A DNA stretch of 6,976 nt from RYN-417 sp043743105 (GCA_043743105.1 JAYTXD010000037.1:1-6976), one strand, 5' to 3'; numbered from the stretch's first letter, positions 1-5,160 are shown. Translations and numbers: made by a program. Notes: generated by a model not told the origin, from the sequence alone.

Positions 1-618
1 CCCTATTTTTTTACCAATACGGTGGTGGATTTTTGTTGCTTTTTTGGATGGGATTGCTTGGTGACTGTTTGCGTTACGTAGACCATTTTCAAGCATGGCA
101 CTAGTTGCATAAGTATTTGTATGTGATAGCAGAGTTGCTGCTGGATCCACCCGCACGGCTTGTGGAGCGGCTGTATCTAGGGCAGACGCTTGTGGTTTTG
201 GCGTTACCCAAGCATCACGTACGCTACCACCAAAGCGACTTACCTTGGAGTTTTGTCTTACAACATCTGCACGGTGGCCACGCTCTGGGTTAACAGCGTG
301 AAAAGCCTGCACTGTAGCAAGGCCAGGCGTTTGGGGTACCACATCCATGGCTATTGTCTTGCGATTGGTAATGGTAGACGGTTTTTTAACGGCGTAACGG
401 ATCAAGGTTTTGCTCGACTCTTGAGCGCGATGTAACTGTTTACTCGCAGTAGTGCTGCGTGGCGCCCGAGGTTGGCGAGCAATATCTCGCATGGTTGGTG
501 TCAATGGTCTAAGCGGTGTAACCGGCGTCTTGACAACGCCTTCTATAATTACCCCAGTTCTTGCGTTGAAACGCTGTCCGTTGAGTTCTATGATTGATTG
601 GTGTTCATGTTTTCCCAC
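1..618 (-). CDS. Conserved hypothetical protein, basic Thr/Pro/Ala-rich, N-terminal part (3' end beyond window)
   Basis: The minus strand is open from 711 to the window edge (237 codons) after an in-frame TGA at 714-712. It is much the longest open frame here, and the plus-strand ORFs opposite it are short and mutually overlapping. The first canonical start is GTG at 618-616, giving 206 residues so far. The protein is basic, rich in Thr, Pro, Ala and Lys, has no membrane segment, and looks partly disordered. Residues about 62-80 contain a segment reading LHRAQESSKTLIRYAVKKP, which I associate, without a search, with hypothetical proteins of Saccharibacteria. Function is unknown. The start is uncertain. 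An AAAGGA at 639-634 lies 15 nt before the GTG, too far for a good Shine-Dalgarno. An ATG at 608-606 is out of frame but would join this frame if one more AATC unit were present nearby. A promoter at 703-675 places the transcript start near 668, consistent with translation beginning at 618 or later. Confidence 0.68.
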   Translation of the reverse strand, partial: MGKHEHQSIIELNGQRFNARTGVIIEGVVKTPVTPLRPLTPTMRDIARQPRAPRSTTASKQLHRAQESSKTLIRYAVKKPSTITNRKTIAMDVVPQTPGLATVQAFHAVNPERGHRADVVRQNSKVSRFGGSVRDAWVTPKPQASALDTAAPQAVRVDPAATLLSHTNTYATSAMLENGLRNANSHQAIPSKKATKIHHRIGKKIG

Positions 619-674
619 AGTTAAACTTTTTGTTCCTTTATGCGCTTTAATTTGGGCACGAACCTGATTATTTA

Positions 675-703
675 ATATTACTGTGCTTATGCCTGTTATG
701 CAA
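675..703 (-). promoter_or_regulatory. Sigma-70-type promoter for the left-edge hypothetical gene
   Basis: On the minus strand a -35 box TTGCAT (703-698) is followed after exactly 17 bp by a -10 box TAATAT (680-675). Transcription would begin near 668, leaving about 50 nt before the GTG at 618. This argues against translation of the open frame upstream of about 668. It is one of the two best-formed promoters in the window. Confidence 0.6.
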
Positions 704-707
704 GTGT

Positions 708-767
708 TGTCTCAGTCATCTACTAAGATATGGTGCGAAGCGAACCAGTAGTTATGTCTCAGTCATC
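708..767. repeat. 13-bp direct repeat flanking an imperfect palindrome
   Basis: TGTCTCAGTCATC occurs at 708-720 and again, identical, at 755-767. The 34 bp between the copies contain an imperfect palindrome at 731-747: TGGT at 731-734 and ACCA at 744-747, inner CG/CG, one G.A mismatch and an AAG loop. The palindrome is flanked by CTAC (720-723) and GTAG (748-751). The block lies in the divergent intergenic region, just upstream of the minus-strand promoter at 703-675. It could be a paired regulator site, or a small insertion with duplicated flanks. No transposase is nearby. Confidence 0.5.
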
Positions 768-848
768 CATCACTCAAAATTTACACATTTTGTTTTGGAA
801 TGGCTATAGCAAGTAGCAACAGAAGCTGCTATAAAGTACCAGAAGAAG

Positions 849-854
849 TATAAT
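849..854 (+). promoter_or_regulatory. -10 box TATAAT for the PEGA gene; near-leaderless start
   Basis: A perfect TATAAT lies 10 nt before the ATG at 865, so transcription should start about 4 nt before the start codon. There is no Shine-Dalgarno sequence between them. No convincing -35 box is seen at 17-18 bp spacing. Upstream, a 7-bp inverted repeat (TATAGCA 805-811, TGCTATA 827-833) overlaps the -35 area. Confidence 0.6.
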
Positions 855-864
855 AAAAACACAA

Positions 865-2343
865 ATGGATTTTCTAGACCCTAAACGTAAAAAAACTCAT
901 CGCAAACGCTTGCTGATAGGTTATCTCCTAATGGCTGTTGCGGTGGCTATGGGCACGCTGATATTACTTTTTAGTGCCTACGGCTATGATGTTGACCGTA
1001 AAACGGGTGATGTTATACAAAACGGTACGATTTTTGTAGACTCGCAGCCTGGTAACAGCACGATTTATCTTAATGGTCAGATACAAGGAAGTAGGACACC
1101 ATCACGCATGGTTTTGCCTGGTAGCAAACAGTATACGCTCAAGCTTACTAAAGACGGCTACCGTGACTGGTCTCGAACGTTTACCCTGGAAGGTGGTAGT
1201 ATTGAGCGCCTCGTATATCCGTTACTTATACCCAAGTCACTCGTAACGACCGAAATACAACTATACGCAGCTGCCCCAAGCCTTACCACTCAGAGTATTG
1301 ATAAGCGTTGGTTACTCTTGCAACAGCCAGGTCAGACTTATGTATTTGAGCTCTATGACCTTAATAGTCCAAGCGCAGCCCCCACAATCTTAACAATTCC
1401 AGCAGCTATACTTACCGACCCTGCTAAGCCAGCTAGTTTAAGTGTTGTACAATGGTCTGTCGATAACCACCATGTGCTGATGCGCCGAGATTATGATGGC
1501 GCTTCGGAATACTTAATGATTGATACTGCTACAGTTGCAAGTAGTGTCAATATTAATACGACTCTCACCGTTAACCCAACGAGTGTTACACTGCGTGACA
1601 AAAAAGCCGACCAATTATATGTGTATGATAGCCTAGGCGGTGTATTGCGTCAGGGTGACCTTAAAAGCCGAACGGTTTCGGGTGCACTGCTGAATAACGT
1701 CCTTAGCTTCATCTCCTATGGGTCAGATATTATATTGTATGCCACAAAAATAGGTGCCGAAAACGGCAGCGTAGATATACGTATTCGTGAAGATGACAAA
1801 GCATCATATTTACTAAAGTCGGTAGCCGAAGCACCGATCTATTTGCTAGATGTGGATCAGATTGATGGCACGCCGTATTATGTGGTGGGTACAAACGTAG
1901 CCGATGCGGTATTTGTATACCGTGACCCTCTTCCAACGCTTAAAGGCCAACAAAACAAGGCCCTACTTATTCCTTCGGTGTTACGGCTTACTAACCCTCA
2001 GTTTGTTTCATTTTCGCCGGATGCCCACCTCATAGTAGCCCAGTCTGGTAATACCATAATCACCTACGATATAGAAGGTGATCGCCAGTTTAAGGTAGCC
2101 CTTAATCATGTTATCGAGCGTACCGAACGGTTAACTTGGATGGATAGCTTCCATTTTGCATCGTCAGACAAAGGTACCAGCTATTTATTTGATTACGAGG
2201 GCTCTAATGAGCAACCTTTGACGCCAAGCGTCACTGGATCGCCGTTCTTTACGGCGGATAAAAAGAGCGTTATTGCAGTTGCCCCATCCAAAACAGTTGC
2301 CGGCAGGTATTCCTTAACACTTACCAACCTCCAAAATAAATAG
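865..2343 (+). CDS. PEGA-domain membrane protein with C-terminal beta-propeller-like region
   Basis: This 492-residue protein has a short basic cytoplasmic N-terminus (MDFLDPKRKK...), one membrane helix at about residues 16-40 (signal anchor), and then an extracytoplasmic part. Residues about 55-112 match a PEGA domain: a surface beta-sandwich with IFVDSQPGNSTIYLNGQIQG, VLPG, then YTLKLTKDGYRDW. The remaining roughly 370 residues are beta-rich with repeated strand-turn patterns, including a FSPDAHLIVAQ segment in the C-terminal third typical of TolB/WD-like blades, so a propeller is likely. The role is probably envelope-associated binding or scaffolding; no catalytic motif is visible. The N-terminal sequence strongly resembles PEGA proteins I know from Saccharibacteria (from memory, not checked). 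The ATG at 865 is supported by the -10 box 10 nt upstream. The gene stands alone and converges on the sortase gene. Confidence 0.88.
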   Translation: MDFLDPKRKKTHRKRLLIGYLLMAVAVAMGTLILLFSAYGYDVDRKTGDVIQNGTIFVDSQPGNSTIYLNGQIQGSRTPSRMVLPGSKQYTLKLTKDGYRDWSRTFTLEGGSIERLVYPLLIPKSLVTTEIQLYAAAPSLTTQSIDKRWLLLQQPGQTYVFELYDLNSPSAAPTILTIPAAILTDPAKPASLSVVQWSVDNHHVLMRRDYDGASEYLMIDTATVASSVNINTTLTVNPTSVTLRDKKADQLYVYDSLGGVLRQGDLKSRTVSGALLNNVLSFISYGSDIILYATKIGAENGSVDIRIREDDKASYLLKSVAEAPIYLLDVDQIDGTPYYVVGTNVADAVFVYRDPLPTLKGQQNKALLIPSVLRLTNPQFVSFSPDAHLIVAQSGNTIITYDIEGDRQFKVALNHVIERTERLTWMDSFHFASSDKGTSYLFDYEGSNEQPLTPSVTGSPFFTADKKSVIAVAPSKTVAGRYSLTLTNLQNK

Positions 2344-2361
2344 TTCGACGATATTAACTGC

Positions 2362-2410
2362 TATAGCCCCCCCCAAAACCAGCGTATTTGTTTTTTTGGG
2401 GGGGGCTATA
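2362..2410. terminator. Bidirectional hairpin terminator candidate between convergent genes
   Basis: A perfect 17-bp stem (2362-2378 with 2394-2410) encloses a 15-nt loop. The stem reads TATAG, then eight C, then four A, pairing with four T, eight G and CTATA. It lies 18 bp after the PEGA stop and 7 bp from the sortase stop, so it can serve both convergent genes. It is atypical because no T-run follows the stem on either strand; the A/T runs lie inside the stem next to the loop. Termination is therefore inferred from position and stem strength. The outer part shares a 15-bp sequence with 3867-3881. Confidence 0.7.
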
Positions 2411-2417
2411 CCTGAAG

Positions 2418-3638
2418 CTAGAAAATAGCATTGATAATTCGGTGCCAAAGCGATTCGGAGTTGCCTGCGAGTACCTTTGGCTTAGCATCGGTTTGTAGAG
2501 CGGTACTAGCAGCGTTGCCGCCTGGATCTGGACTAATTTGGTCACCAATGACTACTAGGCGATTAACGTTGGTGCCTGGCGGGTCGCAGGTGATGAGAGT
2601 TGCGGTTGCATTATGGCCCGCGACAGGACTAAGGACAGTAACGTCACTAGGCGGAATCACTTTTTTCTCAAATACTTTATAGACGTAGCGCACTCCGCCC
2701 TTTTGTAAGTAAAAAGTGTCGCCTTCGTTTAGCCAACTGAGCAGTACAAACGCAAACTTATATTTACCACGATTTAAGATATTGCTGCTGCTATGGCCAA
2801 AAAATACTGCATTGCCTTGCTCGCCAGGGTTGCTTGTTGTGACATAATGCACAATTCCCCGCTCTAGGCCCGATTGGATATCGGCCTCTTCAATGGTAGG
2901 TACATCGTACACTACCGGTGCTTGGACGTTAATTTTGGGGATAATAACCTGCGGACTGGCATCAACAGCGGCGTTATTAGGATCTAGGATAAGGGGCGTG
3001 GCGCTCACGTTACGGCTTGGTGTAATAAATGGCGCTATAAAACGTTCGTTAAAAAAGCCAAATAACAAAATAATGACGACGATTGCGCCCATAGCCAGCC
3101 CAAATCCTATTGACTGTAGATGCTGCTTTTTGGATAACTTTCCGCGCACACGTACCTTGCTTGTGATTTGTTTTTTTATATCAGCAACCGAACGTGTGCC
3201 TGACAAAGTCCGCCTTGTCGTAGGACGAGGTGCTTCTGTAATAGTTGGAACCACTGGTTCCATGTGTGCCGGTATTACCTGTGCCTTAAAAAATGCAGAT
3301 TGTTGCTTATTGGCGGCATAAAACTCTTGCCAGACTTCGTGCTTTTCAGCGTCTTCTAAGGCGGTGTAATAATTGTGCCAGTCAGTCTGAATGGTGGCCA
3401 GTGGTTTGCCGGATGTAGAGAGCTCATACATGAACTGTTGATGCTTTGAGCGTTTTATTGGCGAGGCAATACTTTCCACCGCCTCCTCCACGGCATCAGG
3501 TTCAGCTGCATACAATGCATTTATTTTTTCTCGTATTAGGTCGGCAGCATGGCTCTGTTGACCCGCGCTATAAGCTACCTTGCCTTTTAGGATGGCTGGC
3601 CTAGCTGCTTCTGTATTGTCTTGAATGTTATTATTCAT
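2418..3638 (-). CDS. Sortase with long cytoplasmic N-terminal extension
   Basis: This 406-residue membrane transpeptidase candidate would attach or polymerise surface proteins by cleaving a C-terminal sorting signal. Residues 1-170 are hydrophilic, charged and probably cytoplasmic. The membrane helix is at about 176-196. The sortase fold runs from about 228 (VIIPKINVQAPV) to about 368. The catalytic triad is visible: His282 in FFGHSSS, Cys351 in TLITCDPPG, and Arg360 in NRLVVIG. A 36-residue tail follows the fold and ends in an amphipathic-looking ESLWHRIINAIF. Sortases are commonly 200-280 residues, so the extra length is the N-terminal extension. The class is not assigned. No LPXTG-like substrate is encoded in the window, so the enzyme must act on proteins encoded elsewhere. 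The ATG at 3638 has no Shine-Dalgarno; -10-like TATACT hexamers lie 25-35 nt upstream. The gene diverges from tRNA-Leu and converges on the PEGA gene. Confidence 0.92.
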   Translation of the reverse strand: MNNNIQDNTEAARPAILKGKVAYSAGQQSHAADLIREKINALYAAEPDAVEEAVESIASPIKRSKHQQFMYELSTSGKPLATIQTDWHNYYTALEDAEKHEVWQEFYAANKQQSAFFKAQVIPAHMEPVVPTITEAPRPTTRRTLSGTRSVADIKKQITSKVRVRGKLSKKQHLQSIGFGLAMGAIVVIILLFGFFNERFIAPFITPSRNVSATPLILDPNNAAVDASPQVIIPKINVQAPVVYDVPTIEEADIQSGLERGIVHYVTTSNPGEQGNAVFFGHSSSNILNRGKYKFAFVLLSWLNEGDTFYLQKGGVRYVYKVFEKKVIPPSDVTVLSPVAGHNATATLITCDPPGTNVNRLVVIGDQISPDPGGNAASTALQTDAKPKVLAGNSESLWHRIINAIF

Positions 3639-3663
3639 GCTTATGCTGGTTAATGCTTGTAGT

Positions 3664-3676
3664 AGTATAGTATAAT
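3664..3676. promoter_or_regulatory. Overlapping divergent -10 boxes (sortase and tRNA-Leu)
   Basis: On the plus strand TATAAT at 3671-3676 would start the tRNA transcript near 3683, giving a leader of about 40 nt. On the minus strand TATACT occurs at 3674-3669 and again at 3669-3664, and would start the sortase transcript roughly 20-30 nt before its ATG. The boxes overlap, so both transcripts may arise from one short stretch. The -35 boxes are weak on both sides. Confidence 0.5.
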
Positions 3677-3684
3677 CTCATCTG

Positions 3685-3706
3685 TTCTGATACACACGCG
3701 TCAGAA
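3685..3706 (+). other. Inverted repeat in the tRNA leader
   Basis: TTCTGA (3685-3690) and TCAGAA (3701-3706) are perfect inverted repeats around a 10-nt spacer. They fall just after the predicted transcript start and before the tRNA. They may form a leader hairpin removed during 5' processing. With only 6 bp the evidence is modest. Confidence 0.3.
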
Positions 3707-3724
3707 TGTCTTTTCTTTTTAATA

Positions 3725-3810
3725 GGGCGAGTGGCGGAATGGTAGACGCGCTGGACTCAAAATCCTGTGAGCGCAAGCTCGTGAGAGTTCAAGTCTCTCC
3801 TTGCCCACCA
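3725..3810 (+). tRNA. tRNA-Leu (anticodon CAA, decodes UUG)
   Basis: This 86-nt type II tRNA ends with an encoded CCA (3808-3810). The acceptor stem GGGCGAG pairs with CTTGCCC with one G.U pair, and the discriminator is A. The D-arm region reads GCGGAATGGTAGACGC. The anticodon loop CTCAAAA has CAA at 3758-3760. A long variable arm contains GAGC-GCAA-GCTC, a GNRA-type tetraloop. The T arm is GAGAG-TTCAAGT-CTCTC. The long variable arm and A discriminator fit leucine. The anticodon stem CTGGA/TCCTG contains one T.T mismatch at its second pair (3752 with the opposite T), which is slightly unusual. It has its own TATAAT box at 3671-3676. Confidence 0.95.
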
Positions 3811-3832
3811 TCAAAAAGAACCGACTTTAGCC

Positions 3833-3873
3833 TACCTAACTTTTATGCAAACAAGTGGCGTAGAAGTCAGGTA
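3833..3873 (+). terminator. Hairpin downstream of tRNA-Leu
   Basis: Arms 3833-3848 and 3858-3873 pair over 16 positions with one A.C mismatch and two G.U pairs, around a 9-nt loop (3849-3857). The hairpin begins 23 nt after the tRNA CCA end, where a tRNA transcript would end. No T-run follows, so intrinsic termination is uncertain. The 3' arm runs directly into a TCAGGTATAGCCCCC element (3867-3881) shared with the 2362-2410 hairpin. It could instead be part of an unrecognised structured RNA. Confidence 0.5.
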
Positions 3874-3881
3874 TAGCCCCC
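3867..3881 (+). repeat. 15-bp repeat shared with the 2362-2410 hairpin (inverted copy at 2401-2415)
   Basis: TCAGGTATAGCCCCC at 3867-3881 is identical to the reverse complement of 2401-2415. Just beyond the shared block both copies continue into A-rich sequence containing AAAACAAA. Both lie in intergenic DNA at probable transcript ends. This suggests a dispersed element or a recurrent terminator sequence. Confidence 0.5.
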
Positions 3882-3995
3882 AGTAAAACAAAACATGTCT
3901 TTTTGACCGTGCCTGACTGGCAATAGCTACCGGTTAGCTCCGCACCATAATCTGTGAGTTTCAAGGAGTAAACACTAAAAGTCAGGACAATTGAA
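3874..3995. other. Intergenic stretch without a recognised gene
   Basis: No convincing coding frame lies here. It contains a small inverted repeat, AGCTA (3925-3929) and TAGCT (3935-3939) around CCGGT, enclosed more widely by GTGC (3909-3912) and GCAC (3942-3945). The 7-mer CCTGACT (3912-3918) is complementary to AGTCAGG at 3865-3871 and at 3980-3986, so alternative pairings are possible. I do not recognise an RNA family such as SRP RNA, RNase P RNA, tmRNA or a known riboswitch. Confidence 0.3.
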
Positions 3996-4024
3996 TTGCA
4001 ATATTTTTTGCAAAGTTTTATAAC
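3996..4024 (+). promoter_or_regulatory. Promoter for the 84-residue ORF, leaderless
   Basis: A -35 box TTGCAA (3996-4001), a 17-bp spacer and a -10 box TATAAC (4019-4024) are followed 7 nt later by the ATG at 4032. Transcription should begin at or next to the A of that ATG. The TTG at 3996 could be read as an upstream start, but it is part of the -35 box and is rejected. Confidence 0.6.
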
Positions 4025-4031
4025 TATTGTC

Positions 4032-4286
4032 ATGAGAACTTATAACCAAACGATAGAAAATACAAGAATATACGGCATGCAAGATCCCTGCATGGCCCCT
4101 GATTTAGATAGAAGGCGTGCCTTAAAACAGCCCACTAAAGATGAACTAGCAAGGTTCCAAGATCTTGGCAGCCTTTTGCTGGGAGCACGTCATCTTATCC
4201 CTGAACGGGCGCTTGAACCAACTACGCATATTAATGCCGAACTACCAGCGCAAGGCGACACTGGCCCTGCTACGAGTTATTTGTAG
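4032..4286 (+). CDS. Small hypothetical protein, 84 residues
   Basis: I do not recognise this protein. From the ATG at 4032 it is hydrophilic with no membrane segment or signal peptide. It starts MRTYNQTIENTRIYG. A probable amphipathic helix rich in charge and leucine lies at about residues 25-60 (RRRALKQPTKDELARFQDL, then GSLLLGARHLIPERAL). A Thr/Pro/Ala-rich C-terminus follows. Two cysteines or metal ligands in any known spacing are not apparent. Support for it being real comes from the well-formed promoter whose predicted transcript start coincides with the ATG. Its last 17 bp overlap the 3' end of the convergent NnrD-like gene. It is probably a monocistronic gene of unknown function, but a chance ORF cannot be excluded. 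Confidence 0.55.
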   Translation: MRTYNQTIENTRIYGMQDPCMAPDLDRRRALKQPTKDELARFQDLGSLLLGARHLIPERALEPTTHINAELPAQGDTGPATSYL

Positions 4287-5070
4287 GAGTAGACAAAGAC
4301 GTTGTTAAGGCCTCAAATGGCTTCTTGAGGTTTTGCATCCAAAACACTGCTGCGCATGCAGCTGTTGGTACACGCCATACATCATCACCATTGCCTGTTT
4401 TGGTGCTAGATATCCAACTTTCGGCTGCGACAATGGTCACGCCTAATTGATGCGTAATAATATGCGCTGTATGTAGATTTGCAAAGTTGTAAAGCACATC
4501 AACAAGGTTGATAAGGTCGAGCTGCGTCGTTATTGCTTTATCGAAATGGCTATCACCTGCAAGTTTCTGGATTTGGCCTAGCGCACCGACGATGCACGTA
4601 GAACCGCGGTCAAGTAGCATGGCTGAGTGATCTAAAAAGTAGTCAAGCGCATCACGTGTTATAACCAATGGCCCAGTGTACTTCTGTGCAAAAGCTTCTA
4701 GCATGATAGCGGTCTCACTATTGCGCCCAAATTCCCCAGCAAGCAGCACGCAGTCTGCCCAGGCGGCATTGTCCACAAGCTCTGCAAGCGCTAATTTTGC
4801 GAAACTACCACTTGGCGTGCTTGGTGCAAACTCGCAGTTTTCGAGCGTTGCACCTACCGTTTTACGTAGGGCGTCAGGTAGTAGAACCCGTACTGTACCC
4901 GCGCCGGCTTTGACGGCTGCTTGGTAGCTTAGGCCAACATCTATAAAACCATGCGCATTACCACCGACAATGAGCAATTTGCCCGCCGCTTGTTTGCTCT
5001 CGGGCCTCGACCATAAAATGTCCGCAAAGAGTGGTGCGGCTTTTTCTTGCTTTACCCAATAGTCTTGCAC
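4270..5070 (-). CDS. NAD(P)H-hydrate dehydratase (NnrD)-like, ribokinase-fold protein with divergent active site
   Basis: The 266-residue protein resembles the C-terminal dehydratase domain (YjeF_C/NnrD), which repairs hydrated NAD(P)H using ADP or ATP. Supporting features are GKLLIVGGN at about 30-38, the helix LSYQAAVKAGAGTVRVLLPD at 47-66, DCVLLAGEFGRNSET at 106-120 in place of the family's glycine-rich D-x-x-x-x-GPGLG segment, and LVITRDALD at 135-143. Two family hallmarks are altered. The TPHPGE-like segment seems replaced by IVGALGQ at 160-166. The AGTGDVLAG-like nucleotide loop seems replaced by KTGNGDDVW at 224-232. The N-terminal epimerase domain (NnrE) found in fused forms is absent. 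The fold call is good; activity as NnrD is doubtful. The start is GTG at 5070-5068, with a -10-like TATTAT 6 nt upstream. The gene diverges from the two-component operon and shares a 103-bp control region with it. Confidence 0.7.
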   Translation of the reverse strand: MQDYWVKQEKAAPLFADILWSRPESKQAAGKLLIVGGNAHGFIDVGLSYQAAVKAGAGTVRVLLPDALRKTVGATLENCEFAPSTPSGSFAKLALAELVDNAAWADCVLLAGEFGRNSETAIMLEAFAQKYTGPLVITRDALDYFLDHSAMLLDRGSTCIVGALGQIQKLAGDSHFDKAITTQLDLINLVDVLYNFANLHTAHIITHQLGVTIVAAESWISSTKTGNGDDVWRVPTAACAAVFWMQNLKKPFEALTTSLSTPTNNS

Positions 5071-5076
5071 AGTTCT

Positions 5077-5082
5077 ATAATA
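5077..5082 (-). promoter_or_regulatory. -10 box TATTAT for the NnrD-like gene, leaderless
   Basis: On the minus strand TATTAT (5082-5077) ends 6 nt before the GTG at 5070, so the transcript should begin at or near the start codon. No Shine-Dalgarno is present. A clear -35 box is missing; its expected place is occupied by the inverted repeat at 5085-5105. Confidence 0.5.
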
Positions 5083-5084
5083 AC

Positions 5085-5105
5085 AGCTTTAACTGGTCTA
5101 AAGCT
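5085..5105. promoter_or_regulatory. Operator-like inverted repeat AGCTTTA-N7-TAAAGCT
   Basis: Perfect 7-bp arms (5085-5091 and 5099-5105) surround a 7-bp spacer (ACTGGTC). The 21-bp, two-turn size suits a dimeric DNA-binding protein. It begins 2 bp upstream of the NnrD-like gene's -10 box and covers its -35 region, so a bound protein would affect that promoter. There is no T-run to suggest a terminator. Confidence 0.45.
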
Positions 5106-5133
5106 CGCTAGCGTTGTCACGCTGTTAAGAATC

Positions 5134-5155
5134 CTCAGTTTCTTTTCAGTATCTT
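5134..5155 (+). promoter_or_regulatory. Tandem 11-bp direct repeat, candidate response-regulator binding site
   Basis: CTCAGTTTCTT (5134-5144) is followed immediately by TTCAGTATCTT (5145-5155); 9 of 11 positions agree. OmpR/PhoB-family regulators are known to bind such tandem repeats of one helical turn as head-to-tail dimers. The repeat ends 5 bp before the -10 box of the regulator gene and covers the -35 region, where no consensus -35 is present. This suggests activator-dependent autoregulation, or repression. Confidence 0.5.
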
Positions 5156-5160
5156 CGGTT

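Noticed and set aside
105..667. Three plus-strand ORFs (105-293, 190-435, 452-667)
   Set aside because: They lie opposite the 237-codon open minus-strand frame, overlap one another in different frames, lack promoters or ribosome sites, and show no recognisable protein features.
805..833. 7-bp inverted repeat TATAGCA / TGCTATA with a 15-nt spacer
   Set aside because: It could be an operator before the PEGA gene, but the arms are short and AT-rich and the spacing is not characteristic. It is mentioned only with the promoter.
1730..1936. Minus-strand ORF of 68 residues inside the PEGA gene
   Set aside because: It is antisense to a clearly coding 492-codon gene and its His/Leu/Cys-rich product has no recognisable features.
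2893..3321. Plus-strand ORF of 142 residues inside the sortase gene
   Set aside because: It is the antisense shadow of a well-supported sortase with an intact catalytic triad.
3996..4031. Upstream TTG start extending the small ORF by 12 residues
   Set aside because: The TTG is the -35 box of the gene's promoter; the transcript should begin at about 4031-4032.
3836..4033. Minus-strand ORF of 65 residues in the intergenic region
   Set aside because: It runs through the post-tRNA hairpin and the promoter at 3996-4024, has no promoter of its own that I can see, and has no recognisable features beyond scattered cysteines.
5106..5123. CGCTAGCG palindrome (5106-5113) and AGCGT/ACGCT inverted repeat (5110-5123)
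   Set aside because: They are short and overlap each other between two stronger operator candidates; sequences of this length arise readily by chance.
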